Shown here piece by piece: positions 1-5,712 of a DNA stretch of 5,753 nt. The stretch lies in contig JAITSR010000441.1 of the NCBI GenBank assembly GCA_031287655.1, positions 1 through 5,753 on the forward strand. The letters are read 5' to 3'. How positions within the stretch are numbered: position 1 is the first letter of the stretch; each line of letters starts with the position of its first letter. The notes under the pieces are model-generated. The model was given only the letters and a program-made list of their open reading frames with translations, did not search any database and was not told the origin of the DNA. Position numbers and translations under genes: made by a program. The DNA is from Clostridiales bacterium. GTDB taxonomy: Bacteria; Bacillota; Clostridia; WRLR01.

Positions 1-1
1 A

Positions 2-52
2 GAGAGCTTCGATATTGTGATCCCGGGACATGACAACATGATCGCAGTATAG
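2..52 (+). CDS. 3' end of a gene entering from outside; possible metallo-beta-lactamase-fold hydrolase
   Basis: Only the last 16 codons and a TAG stop are visible (ESFDIVIPGHDNMIAV). The hydrophobic strand followed by PGHD resembles the segment of metallo-beta-lactamase-fold hydrolases, including lactonase-like members, where a late His ligand of the metal site sits after a beta strand. That resemblance is a family-level impression from one short motif and cannot be confirmed here. The frame is open to the left edge of the window. It is followed by a remnant-like stretch and then by the convergent ATPase gene. It could also be a chance open frame. Confidence 0.35.
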   Translation, partial: ESFDIVIPGHDNMIAV

Positions 53-63
53 GCGGTCTATAG

Positions 64-111
64 GAGGAGCATCCGAACGCGCAGGTCTATTGCGGTGAGT
101 TTGGCGTGATT
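64..111 (+). pseudogene. Possible vestige of a family 5 glycoside hydrolase
   Basis: This frame reads EEHPNAQVYCGEFGVI. In family 5 glycoside hydrolases the catalytic nucleophile Glu lies on a late barrel strand in a motif of the form hydrophobic-x-GEFG, which this matches well. There is no intact gene: a stop codon (61-63) precedes it directly, and beyond about 111 the frame runs into the antisense of the ATPase 3' end with no family-like sequence. If real, it is a short leftover at a recombination or insertion junction. With only 16 residues, chance similarity is possible. Confidence 0.25.
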
Positions 112-127
112 TCGTTTGCGAGCGTCT

Positions 128-1420
128 TCACACACAGAACGCGGCGTAATGCGGCACGGCGAAGATACCGCCCTCCCACCCGAAATTCTTTTCCGAAAAC
201 CGGATGGAATACGCCGGGGAGTATTTTTGCGTAAACACGCTCAGGCTTTTGGAGCGCGTCCTGACGCCCTTTTTGACCTCTACTCCAATGATGTCCGTCC
301 CCCGCTGCAGCACATAGTCCAGCTCGGCGCTATATTGGCTGGCCCAGTAGAACAATGGATGCCCGTTTGCCGTAAGCGCTTGGGCGATATAATTCTCGGC
401 GACCGAGCCCATAAACAGATTGGCCTCGCCGGAGAGTATCGTCTGCTGCGGCACGCCGCCCTTCATGACCAGCAAACCCACGTCACTCATATAGAGTTTG
501 AAAGCGGACAGGTCGGCATAAACCGAAATCGGATTTTCGGCGTGGTCGAGCTTTTGACATTTGAGAACCACGCCCGCCTGCACCAGCCAGTCGATAGACG
601 CGCCGAAAAGCGCCGCGCTGCCGCCCCTCTGTACCACGTTATATTGGAATTTCTTATTCTCCTTGGCAAGCTGCGCAGGTAAGGAATTGAAACAGGCGCG
701 AATTTTCACCGTTTCGTCAGGCCCGGCGTATTTTGCCATATCCGCCACATAGGCGTTCGCGATTTCATTCTGAATCGTGGGAATAAGCACCAGCTTCCCT
801 TTTTGGGCAAAGGCGTCTACGCAGGCGGGCATCCCGCCAACGATGAGGTAATAGCGGTACAACTCAATCGCGCGAAGGTGCAGCGCCTCCGGCAACGGTT
901 CTTTGCCGTCAAAACAGCGGCGTATCTCGTCGGCCAGCCGTTCCTCATGAACCGCCCAAAGAAATTCCTCGAAATCCAGAGGGTAGAGCGTCACGCTCTC
1001 AACCTTGCCGACAGGGAAGGAGTATTGCTTTCGGTTGATCGCCACGCCGAGCAGACTTCCGGCGGCGGCCACATGGTACTCCGGCGCGTTCTCGCAAAAA
1101 TATTTCAGTGAAGTCAGCGCCCGTTCACAACTCTGCACCTCGTCAAAAATAATCAGGGTCTCGCCGGGCGTGATAACGGCTTTCACCGTGGTCTCCAAAA
1201 AGCGGATAAGCCGCTCCGGGCTGATGTCGTCAGAAAAATACCTCGCGACGGCCAGATTCGTCTCCAGATTTACATATACGGTATGCCGATAATGCTTTTC
1301 GCCGAACTCATTGAGAATGTATGTTTTTCCCACTTGCCGCGCACCATGGAGCAGAAGCGGCCTCCGGCTTTCGGAGCGCATTTTCCATTCAAGCAGCCGG
1401 GCCTCGATTTTTCTTTGCAA
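128..1420 (-). CDS. AAA+ family ATPase with DUF4143-type C-terminal domain
   Basis: A complete 430-residue protein, numbered from the TTG start. Walker A is GARQVGKT (26-33), and Walker B is LIIFDE with D93 and E94. A sensor-like AAGSLLGV follows (117-124), then the family's typical FPVGKVESVTLYPLDFEEF. The middle and C-terminal parts hold GGMPACVDAF, KLYMSDVGLL and a PD-(D/E)xK-like nuclease-fold signature: ELDYV (D368) followed by GVEVKKG (E381, K383). Proteins of this type are common in anaerobic bacteria and archaea; their biological role is unsettled, and mobile or accessory functions have been suggested. Start choice: the TTG at 1420-1418 lies 8 nt after a perfect GGAGG (1433-1429) and gives the family-like N-terminus (M)QRKIEARLLEWK. 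The ATG at 1435 has only a weak site and falls at the predicted transcription start. The gene is divergent from the sugar operon and probably an independent cargo gene. Its GC is lower than that of the downstream genes in sampled lines, hinting at transfer. Confidence 0.92.
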   Translation of the reverse strand: MQRKIEARLLEWKMRSESRRPLLLHGARQVGKTYILNEFGEKHYRHTVYVNLETNLAVARYFSDDISPERLIRFLETTVKAVITPGETLIIFDEVQSCERALTSLKYFCENAPEYHVAAAGSLLGVAINRKQYSFPVGKVESVTLYPLDFEEFLWAVHEERLADEIRRCFDGKEPLPEALHLRAIELYRYYLIVGGMPACVDAFAQKGKLVLIPTIQNEIANAYVADMAKYAGPDETVKIRACFNSLPAQLAKENKKFQYNVVQRGGSAALFGASIDWLVQAGVVLKCQKLDHAENPISVYADLSAFKLYMSDVGLLVMKGGVPQQTILSGEANLFMGSVAENYIAQALTANGHPLFYWASQYSAELDYVLQRGTDIIGVEVKKGVRTRSKSLSVFTQKYSPAYSIRFSEKNFGWEGGIFAVPHYAAFCV

Positions 1421-1428
1421 GCGGACCA

Positions 1429-1433
1429 CCTCC
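1429..1433 (-). promoter_or_regulatory. Ribosome binding site deciding a TTG start for the ATPase
   Basis: On the minus strand GGAGG is followed by 8 nt and then TTG (1420-1418). It lies inside the first codons of the longer ATG-initiated reading, which itself has only a weak AGAAG upstream. The match and spacing favour TTG initiation, and the resulting N-terminus matches the family pattern. Confidence 0.55.
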
Positions 1434-1439
1434 ATGCTC

Positions 1440-1468
1440 AGTATCTTCTGAAAACTGCGTTATGTCAA
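1440..1468 (-). promoter_or_regulatory. Sigma-A-type promoter for the ATPase gene
   Basis: On the minus strand a consensus TTGACA (1468-1463) is followed by a 17-nt spacer and GATACT (1445-1440), a 4/6 match to the -10 consensus. Transcription would begin near 1433, on or next to the ATG at 1435. That would leave a leader of about 13 nt carrying the GGAGG for the TTG start. A short inverted repeat, AAGAT-AA-ATCTT (1467-1478), overlaps the upstream edge of the -35 and could be an operator. Confidence 0.6.
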
Positions 1469-1527
1469 GATAAATCTTTATTTCCAATATTTATTCTGAC
1501 ATAATGGTATAATCTGTAATCTTGACA
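1463..1527. repeat. 9-bp inverted repeat flanking the divergent promoter core
   Basis: TGTCAAGAT at 1463-1471 is the exact reverse complement of ATCTTGACA at 1519-1527, with 47 nt between. Each arm contains a TTGACA pointing outward, one towards the ATPase and one towards the enolase-family gene. The intervening DNA is AT-rich. The arrangement may be two like-sequence -35 elements, or paired half-sites for a regulator that sees both promoters. Confidence 0.5.
1505..1513 (+). promoter_or_regulatory. Extended -10 promoter candidate for the enolase-family gene/rhaA operon
   Basis: TGGTATAAT is a perfect extended -10 element (TGn plus TATAAT at 1508-1513). No good -35 lies 16-18 nt upstream, but extended -10 promoters can work without one. 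Transcription would start near 1520 and leave a leader of about 100 nt before the ATG at 1621. Confidence 0.45.
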
Positions 1528-1548
1528 AACAGACGACATCATTATAAA
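1522..1548 (+). promoter_or_regulatory. Second promoter candidate for the enolase-family gene/rhaA operon
   Basis: TTGACA (1522-1527) is separated by 15 nt from TATAAA (1543-1548). The spacer is shorter than the usual 16-18 nt, so this promoter may be weak or activator-dependent. It overlaps the right arm of the 9-bp inverted repeat. Confidence 0.35.
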
Positions 1549-1606
1549 GTGTGAGCGATGAAACTTTAAAACAAGAACGGTAAAGTAGAATAATATGCCG
1601 GACAAA

Positions 1607-1612
1607 GGGAGG
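1607..1612 (+). promoter_or_regulatory. Ribosome binding site of the enolase-family gene
   Basis: GGGAGG is 8 nt before the ATG at 1621 but only 2 nt before the in-frame ATG at 1615, so the second ATG is the likely start. An 8-nt direct repeat, ATATGCCG, sits at 1593-1600 and again at 1613-1620 around this site. Confidence 0.75.
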
Positions 1613-1620
1613 ATATGCCG

Positions 1621-2718
1621 ATGAAAATCACCGCTGTGGAGACCTACGCGGATGTGAATCAGTGCATGGTACGCGTGCGGGCGGGGGATGCCGAAGGATG
1701 GGGGATGACCGCGCCGTTCAGCGCGGATATCACGGCGCAGATCGTACACCGGTTGGCCGCGCCGCTTGTGCTTGGCAAGGATACCGCGGACTTTCGGGAG
1801 TTTGCGGACGACATCATTCGGCGGCAGTATAAGTTTCTCGGGTCGTTTGTCGTCCGTTCGGCGGCAGGGATCGACACGGCGCTCTGGGACCTTGCCGCAA
1901 AACAGGAGAACAAGACCGTCGCGGACATGGTCGGCAAAAAACGGGACGAGATTCCCCTCTACGCCTCGAGTATGCGGCGGAACCCGCAGCCTTTGCAGGG
2001 GGAGGCCGACCGGCTGCTCGGCTTTTGTGAAAAATACGGTTTTCAGTCGGTCAAGCTGCATCCGGGAATCCCCGTCAACCGGGATGTTGATTTTTATCCG
2101 GGCTGTACCGAGGAATTTGTGACGAGAGCGCGAAAGACGCTGCCTGACGGGATCAAACTCATCGTCGACGTGAACGGCAATTTCTCGTCCGGCCGCGCGA
2201 TCGAGTTTGCGCATTTCTTAAAGGAAAACGGGGTCTCGCTGTTTGAGGAACCGTGTCCCTATTGGGAGCTTGACGAGGTAAAAAAGGTGCGGGAGGCCTG
2301 CGAAAAGCTCGGGCTCCCTGTCGCGGCGGGCGAGCAGGACTATATGGACGGCTCGTGGGATCGAATGATCGGGGAGCGTATCGTCGACGTCGCGCAGCCG
2401 GACTTGCTATACATCGGCGGATTTACACGCGCGCTCCGGGTCGCGGCGGCATGCGCGAAAAAGGGGATTCCGGTGACGCCGCACACATCGAACCGCTCCC
2501 CGCTCTATGTGCTGGGTCTGCATTTCATGTCGGTCGTCGAGCTGCCCTATTCTCACCTTGAGTGCGGCGTCGAATTTCACGAGTGGGAGGAGGCGGCATA
2601 CCTGAACGCGCCGCCGATCACAGGCGGGAAAGCGGTGATTCCGGACGGCCCCGGTTGGGGTATCAAGCTCAATGAGGATTGGCTCAAAAAGAGCGTCTAT
2701 CAGGTCAGCAAGCTGTAG
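1621..2718 (+). CDS. Enolase-superfamily (mandelate racemase/muconate lactonizing) protein, probable sugar-acid dehydratase
   Basis: A 365-residue protein of normal family length. The N-terminal capping domain covers about 1-110, followed by a modified TIM barrel. Visible metal ligands are D183 (VDVNGN), E209 (FEEP) and E238 (AAGEQ). The general acid/base dyad of the mandelate-racemase subgroup is D261 (AQPDL) with H288 (VTPHTSN), and E314 (HLECG) matches the late-strand Glu. At the second barrel strand, where many relatives have KxK, this protein has K145-L-H147. The expected chemistry is Mg2+-assisted proton abstraction next to a carboxylate, most often dehydration of an aldonic or aldaric acid to a 2-keto-3-deoxy product, in the cytoplasm. 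The substrate cannot be assigned. L-rhamnonate is tempting because rhaA is next door, but the residues around the active site do not look like those of the E. coli L-rhamnonate dehydratase. Fuconate-, talarate/galactarate-type or cycloisomerase activities remain open. The start is set by GGGAGG 8 nt upstream. First gene of a probable two-gene operon. Confidence 0.9.
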   Translation: MKITAVETYADVNQCMVRVRAGDAEGWGMTAPFSADITAQIVHRLAAPLVLGKDTADFREFADDIIRRQYKFLGSFVVRSAAGIDTALWDLAAKQENKTVADMVGKKRDEIPLYASSMRRNPQPLQGEADRLLGFCEKYGFQSVKLHPGIPVNRDVDFYPGCTEEFVTRARKTLPDGIKLIVDVNGNFSSGRAIEFAHFLKENGVSLFEEPCPYWELDEVKKVREACEKLGLPVAAGEQDYMDGSWDRMIGERIVDVAQPDLLYIGGFTRALRVAAACAKKGIPVTPHTSNRSPLYVLGLHFMSVVELPYSHLECGVEFHEWEEAAYLNAPPITGGKAVIPDGPGWGIKLNEDWLKKSVYQVSKL

Positions 2719-2777
2719 CGCGGTTTTTGCGCCGCGCGGCGTGCATGGGTTTCTATCAAATGAAGGAGAGATATAGG
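2718..2777 (+). other. Intercistronic spacer with GC-rich palindromes
   Basis: The 59 nt between the two sugar genes contain GCGCGG (2718-2723) and CCGCGC (2732-2737), able to form a 6-bp stem with an 8-nt loop. They overlap a perfect 10-nt palindrome, GCCGCGCGGC (2731-2740). No T-run follows the palindrome, so it is not an intrinsic terminator. It may be an RNA processing or stability element. The rhaA ribosome binding site lies at the end of the spacer. Confidence 0.35.
2763..2770 (+). promoter_or_regulatory. Ribosome binding site of rhaA
   Basis: AAGGAGAG lies 7 nt before the ATG at 2778 and 10 nt before a second ATG at 2781. This rules out the longer in-frame reading from 2679, whose extra 33 residues overlap the upstream gene and are not family-like. 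Confidence 0.75.
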
Positions 2778-4004
2778 ATGATGGACGGAAACGGCAATTA
2801 TCAAGCGGCGCGGGAGGCTTACGCCGCGATCGGCGTGGACACCGAAAAGGCCTTAAAAACACTGAAGGAGACGCCGATCTCCGTACACTGCTGGCAGATC
2901 GACGACGTGACGGGCTTTGAAAACTTTGACTCCGTACTGACCGGCGGGGTCGCGGTCACGGGCAGCGCGCCCGGCAAACCAAAGAACCGGGATGAGTTCC
3001 TTTCGCATTTGACGCGCGCGCTCGACCTGATCCCGGGGGCGACAAAACTCGCGCTGCACGCGATCTACCTTGATACCGACGGCGCAAAGGTCGACCGCGA
3101 CGCGATTGAGCCGCGCCACTTCGACTTTTGGGTCGATTACGCGAAGCGGCAGGGAATCGGCCTCGATTTTAACCCGACGTATTTTTCCCACCCGCTCTCA
3201 GACTCCGGCTTTACGCTCGCGAGCGCGGACGCGCATATCCGCGATTTCTGGATCGAGCACGGAAAGCGAAGCCGCAAAGTCGGCGCGTTTTTCGGACAGG
3301 CGCTCGGGCAGGTCTGCGTCACAAATCACTGGGTGATCGACGGCTATAAGGACTTTACGGTTGACAAGCTCGCCCCGCGCGAACGGCTCGCACAGTCGTT
3401 TGATCAGATTTTCGCCGAGCCGGTCGACCGTCGGCACAACATCGACGCGGTTGAGAGCAAGCTCTTTGGTATTGGCAGCGAAACCTATGTCGTCGGCTCA
3501 CACGAGTTTTACACCAATTATGTGGCGGACCGCAAAAACTGTATTCTGTGCATGGACGCGGGCCATTTCCACCCGACCGAGGCCGTATCGGCCAAAATTT
3601 CGTCGTACCTCGCCTTTGGACATGAGCTGATGCTCCACGTCAGCCGGCCGGTCCGCTGGGACAGCGACCACGTCGTCGCGCTGGACGACGAGACGCGCGC
3701 GATCATGCAGGAGATTGTGAACTGCGGTGGGCTCGGGCGCGTCCACATCGGACTAGACTTTTTTGACGGCAGCTTAAACCGGATCGCCGCGCTCGCAATC
3801 GGCGCGCGCAACGCGCGAAAGGCCCTGCTCGCGGCGCTGCTGAGTCCGCTCGATACGCTGCGCCGCGCGGAAAACGAAGGCGACCTGACACTGCGGCTCG
3901 CACTGCTCGAGGAGTGCAAGACGATGCCGCTCGGTTATGTGTGGGACCGGTTCTGTGAGACGGAGGGCAAGCCCGGCGCGGACTGGTTCAAACGTCTGGT
4001 TTAA
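2778..4004 (+). CDS. rhaA: L-rhamnose isomerase
   Basis: A 408-residue protein that aligns along its length with E. coli RhaA (419 residues) as I recall it. Shared blocks include VHCWQIDDVTGFEN (36-49), LHAIYLDTD (93-101), GLDFNP (128-133), FSHPLS (136-141), HNIDAVESKLFGIGSE (220-235), MDAGHFHPTE (259-268), HVSRPVRWDSDHVV (287-300) and RVHIGLDFFDGSLNRIAA (321-338). The Mn2+ ligands correspond to H263, D295 and D297 (H262, D294 and D296 in E. coli). It interconverts L-rhamnose and L-rhamnulose in the cytoplasm, the first step of the kinase/aldolase pathway; related aldoses may also be used. It lies 59 nt after the enolase-family gene, probably in the same transcript. The C-terminus is about ten residues shorter than in E. 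coli, ending WFKRLV, and the last codons belong to a 13-bp tandem repeat. No key residue is missing. Confidence 0.97.
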   Translation: MMDGNGNYQAAREAYAAIGVDTEKALKTLKETPISVHCWQIDDVTGFENFDSVLTGGVAVTGSAPGKPKNRDEFLSHLTRALDLIPGATKLALHAIYLDTDGAKVDRDAIEPRHFDFWVDYAKRQGIGLDFNPTYFSHPLSDSGFTLASADAHIRDFWIEHGKRSRKVGAFFGQALGQVCVTNHWVIDGYKDFTVDKLAPRERLAQSFDQIFAEPVDRRHNIDAVESKLFGIGSETYVVGSHEFYTNYVADRKNCILCMDAGHFHPTEAVSAKISSYLAFGHELMLHVSRPVRWDSDHVVALDDETRAIMQEIVNCGGLGRVHIGLDFFDGSLNRIAALAIGARNARKALLAALLSPLDTLRRAENEGDLTLRLALLEECKTMPLGYVWDRFCETEGKPGADWFKRLV

Positions 4005-4046
4005 TCTCCGGTCTAATCGTCTGGTTTAAACATCGGGCGTAATCAT
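3983..4046 (+). repeat. Five-unit, about 13-bp tandem repeat over the rhaA stop codon
   Basis: Units start at 3983 (CTGGTTCAAACGT), 3996 (CTGGTTTAATCTC), 4009 (CGGTCTAATCGT, one base shorter), 4021 (CTGGTTTAAACAT) and 4034 (CGGGCGTAATCAT). The core is GGTTTAAWC. The longest exact match is the 12-mer CGTCTGGTTTAA, at 3993-4004 and 4018-4029. The first unit and part of the second encode the end of RhaA; the TAA stop is in the second unit. The array fills most of the gap between the two convergent genes. Confidence 0.65.
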
Positions 4047-4058
4047 TATTTCGATTTA

Positions 4059-5600
4059 CTATTTGTTCGGGTCGTCCGGGTCGTCGCCCAGATCCTCGCC
4101 CAAGTCGCGCAAATTATTCGATCCGCCGCCAAGGCGGCCCGGACCGTCCGGGCCGCCTTCGTCGTCGGCGACGGCGGCCGCGCGCGCGAGGGCTTTTTTG
4201 CGCCGGTAGACGACGAACGCGACGCGGAGCATACGGAAATAGTTCACGAGCCTGCGCCAGATGTCCGCGTAGACCTCGCGCACCGTCATTTCCTTCTCGT
4301 TCCAGACCCGCGGCAAAAAGACGAGTACCGCCGCGAGACGCAGCGCCGTCGCGATACAGAACAGCAGCTTATAATGGTCGAACGGCGTCCCCAAGATCGT
4401 AAGCCCCGCCCGCGCCATGACCGGCGCGGTCAGCTCAAGAAAAGCCCCGCCCGAGATGAACGCGACCGCGGCGGCCACCGACGTCACGACGGCGTAGATC
4501 GCGAGCGCGAGCGGTCTGCCGATGTCCGGCGTATGGGAGAGCTGCATATTGACCGCGCTGACGTCGTTCGCGCACCAAACAAAACCGCCGAGCAGGTTAA
4601 ACAGGAGCAGCGGCACGAAGTTGCCCGGCGTCGCGGGCAGCCAGATCAGCGTGAGCACGGCGGTCGCGGTCCCCGTGAACATCACGAGCGGCGCGCAGCC
4701 GTAGCGGTCGATAAACCGCCCCCATCGGCGAACGATCAGGACGACCGCAACATTCGAGGCGATTTGCCCGAACAGGATAATCTGTGTGAACGAGAGCTTC
4801 AGAACATCGATCGCGTATTTGCTGAAAAACGCGGATGAGAAGTTGATCGCAAAACCCCACGCCGCCCAAAAAATCAGGAAATTCCGCGTTTTCGGAGAAC
4901 GAAAGCACTCCCGAAAGCCGTCGGCAAGCGAGAACTTCTTTTCCGAGCGCGGCGTCTCGGGGAAGCGGAACCGTACATAAAGCAGAATGTCGGTCAGCCC
5001 GGCAAGCCCCGAGACGGCGAACACGAAGGTGTAGCCGGAAAAACCCGTAAAGTGGTCGAGCACATAGGACGCGCCCAGCCCGGCGAGCAGCGAGAAGATC
5101 GTTGTGATGCGCTGGCGGGTCGTGAGGTATCGTCCCCGGATGTCAATCGGCACGACCTCCGCGACCATAGACGTGTGCGTGACACCGACAAAGGAGCCCG
5201 ACATCGCGGCCAGCGTAATCATCACGAGCAGCACCCACACGCGGTAGCGCGCGAACTGCTCGGGGCAAAAGTAAGGGATCGCCGCCGTGGCGGTCCACAG
5301 CGTCCGCTGAATAATGCCCCCGACCATAAACAGCGCCTTGCGCTTGCCGGTTTTTAAGATCATATAGGAGACAAAGAGCTGCATGAGACTGCCGAGGACC
5401 GGCAGCGCGGAGATCAGGCCGAACATAAACTCGCCCGCGCCGAAAGCGGAGGCGTAACCCGTCAGCGCCGCGCCGCCCGTATTGGAAAACAGGATCGTAC
5501 CGACCGCGGCGGAGATCGCAATCAGGTCGAGCTTGCGAAGGAGTTCGTCGTCGCGGACGACGCCGCGGTAAGCGCCGTTGAATATTCTACAAAACCACAT
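4059..5600 (-). CDS. Major facilitator superfamily transporter with acidic C-terminal tail
   Basis: A 513-residue membrane protein with about 12 hydrophobic segments, roughly at 25-49, 57-82, 88-111, 121-145, 166-184, 190-211, 240-261, 271-291, 302-321, 329-351, 364-390 and 409-430. MFS loop signatures are visible: KTGKRKALF (83-91) after TM2, RGRYLTTRQR (155-164) between TM4 and TM5, and the duplicated motif-A-like RRWGRFIDRYG (291-301) between TM8 and TM9. A basic amphipathic stretch (about 440-475) is followed by a low-complexity acidic, Gly-rich tail (479-513, ending DDPDDPNK), unusual for the fold. The substrate is unknown; the convergent rhamnose genes suggest a sugar, oligosaccharide or sugar acid, but there is no operon link. 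The ATG at 5600 follows a G-rich site (5609-5604) at short spacing. A longer reading to 5726 would translate the leader palindrome and adds nothing family-like. A dedicated promoter and structured leader lie upstream. Confidence 0.9.
   Translation of the reverse strand: MWFCRIFNGAYRGVVRDDELLRKLDLIAISAAVGTILFSNTGGAALTGYASAFGAGEFMFGLISALPVLGSLMQLFVSYMILKTGKRKALFMVGGIIQRTLWTATAAIPYFCPEQFARYRVWVLLVMITLAAMSGSFVGVTHTSMVAEVVPIDIRGRYLTTRQRITTIFSLLAGLGASYVLDHFTGFSGYTFVFAVSGLAGLTDILLYVRFRFPETPRSEKKFSLADGFRECFRSPKTRNFLIFWAAWGFAINFSSAFFSKYAIDVLKLSFTQIILFGQIASNVAVVLIVRRWGRFIDRYGCAPLVMFTGTATAVLTLIWLPATPGNFVPLLLFNLLGGFVWCANDVSAVNMQLSHTPDIGRPLALAIYAVVTSVAAAVAFISGGAFLELTAPVMARAGLTILGTPFDHYKLLFCIATALRLAAVLVFLPRVWNEKEMTVREVYADIWRRLVNYFRMLRVAFVVYRRKKALARAAAVADDEGGPDGPGRLGGGSNNLRDLGEDLGDDPDDPNK
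4068..4085 (-). repeat. 9-bp tandem duplication at the MFS 3' end
   Basis: CGGGTCGTC occurs twice in a row on the + strand (4068-4076 and 4077-4085), encoding the DDP-DDP repeat of the transporter's acidic tail. It is an in-frame slippage-type duplication. Confidence 0.6.
4131..4159. repeat. Perfect 13-bp-stem hairpin inside the MFS C-terminal coding sequence
   Basis: AAGGCGGCCCGGA (4131-4143) and TCCGGGCCGCCTT (4147-4159) are exact reverse complements with a 3-nt loop (CCG). On the minus strand it encodes residues 481-490 (EGGPDGPGRL), the start of the low-complexity tail. No T-run follows on either strand, so it is not a complete intrinsic terminator, though its shape is terminator-like. 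It also lies downstream of rhaA in that transcript's direction and may stabilise a 3' end or pause polymerase. Confidence 0.7.
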
Positions 5601-5632
5601 AATCCCCCCACGCTGCCCGATGAGAATACGCT

Positions 5633-5699
5633 GTAACTGGTCAGACCGCCTCCATTCCCCTCCGGCGGAGGGGAATGATTCCCATGTCTGACCTGTTAC
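5633..5699 (-). promoter_or_regulatory. Compound palindrome in the MFS 5' leader
   Basis: The outer arms (5633-5646 and 5686-5699) are 14 nt long and complementary with one central mismatch; the core is GGTCAGAC against GTCTGACC. Nested inside is a perfect 11-bp hairpin (CATTCCCCTCC 5653-5663, loop GGC, GGAGGGGAATG 5667-5677). A competing small palindrome, GGGAAT-G-ATTCCC (5671-5683), shares bases with the right arm of the inner hairpin, so two folds are mutually exclusive. The element lies between the predicted promoter and the ATG at 5600, so it would be transcribed. It could be a leader RNA switch, a protein operator or a dispersed palindromic repeat. Confidence 0.6.
5641..5685 (-). CDS. 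Possible 14-codon upstream ORF in the MFS leader
   Basis: An ATG at 5685-5683 opens a short frame encoding MGIIPLRRRGMEAV and ending with TGA at 5643-5641. It begins in the internal loop after the outer 5' arm, runs through the inner hairpin with three consecutive Arg codons (CGC CGG AGG), and stops in the outer 3' arm. It is in a different frame from the transporter. The preceding AGGT about 8 nt upstream is only a weak ribosome site. It might be a leader peptide; chance is quite possible. Confidence 0.2.
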   Translation of the reverse strand: MGIIPLRRRGMEAV

Positions 5700-5712
5700 C
5701 ACCAATATTTTT

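Noticed and set aside
116..682. A 188-codon open frame on the + strand opposite the ATPase 3' half
   Set aside because: It is antisense to conserved ATPase motifs, has no ribosome site at its start and shows no family features.
1556..1580. A catabolite-repression (cre) site in the enolase-family leader
   Set aside because: TGAAACTTTAAAACA resembles the outer bases of a cre site but lacks the central CG and the right spacing.
1465..2214. A 249-codon open frame on the minus strand opposite the enolase-family gene
   Set aside because: Its translation is Arg/His/Pro-rich with no recognisable domain, and it lies antisense to a clearly conserved enzyme in GC-rich DNA, where such shadows are common.
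2679..2777. A 33-residue N-terminal extension of RhaA
   Set aside because: It overlaps the upstream gene, does not resemble RhaA N-termini and ignores the AAGGAGAG before 2778.
3518..3919. A 133-codon open frame on the minus strand opposite rhaA
   Set aside because: It is Ser/Arg-rich low-complexity sequence mirroring RhaA codons; a shadow.
4131..4159. The hairpin as a bona fide intrinsic terminator
   Set aside because: There is no T-run on either strand and it lies inside the transporter's coding sequence; recorded as a repeat instead.
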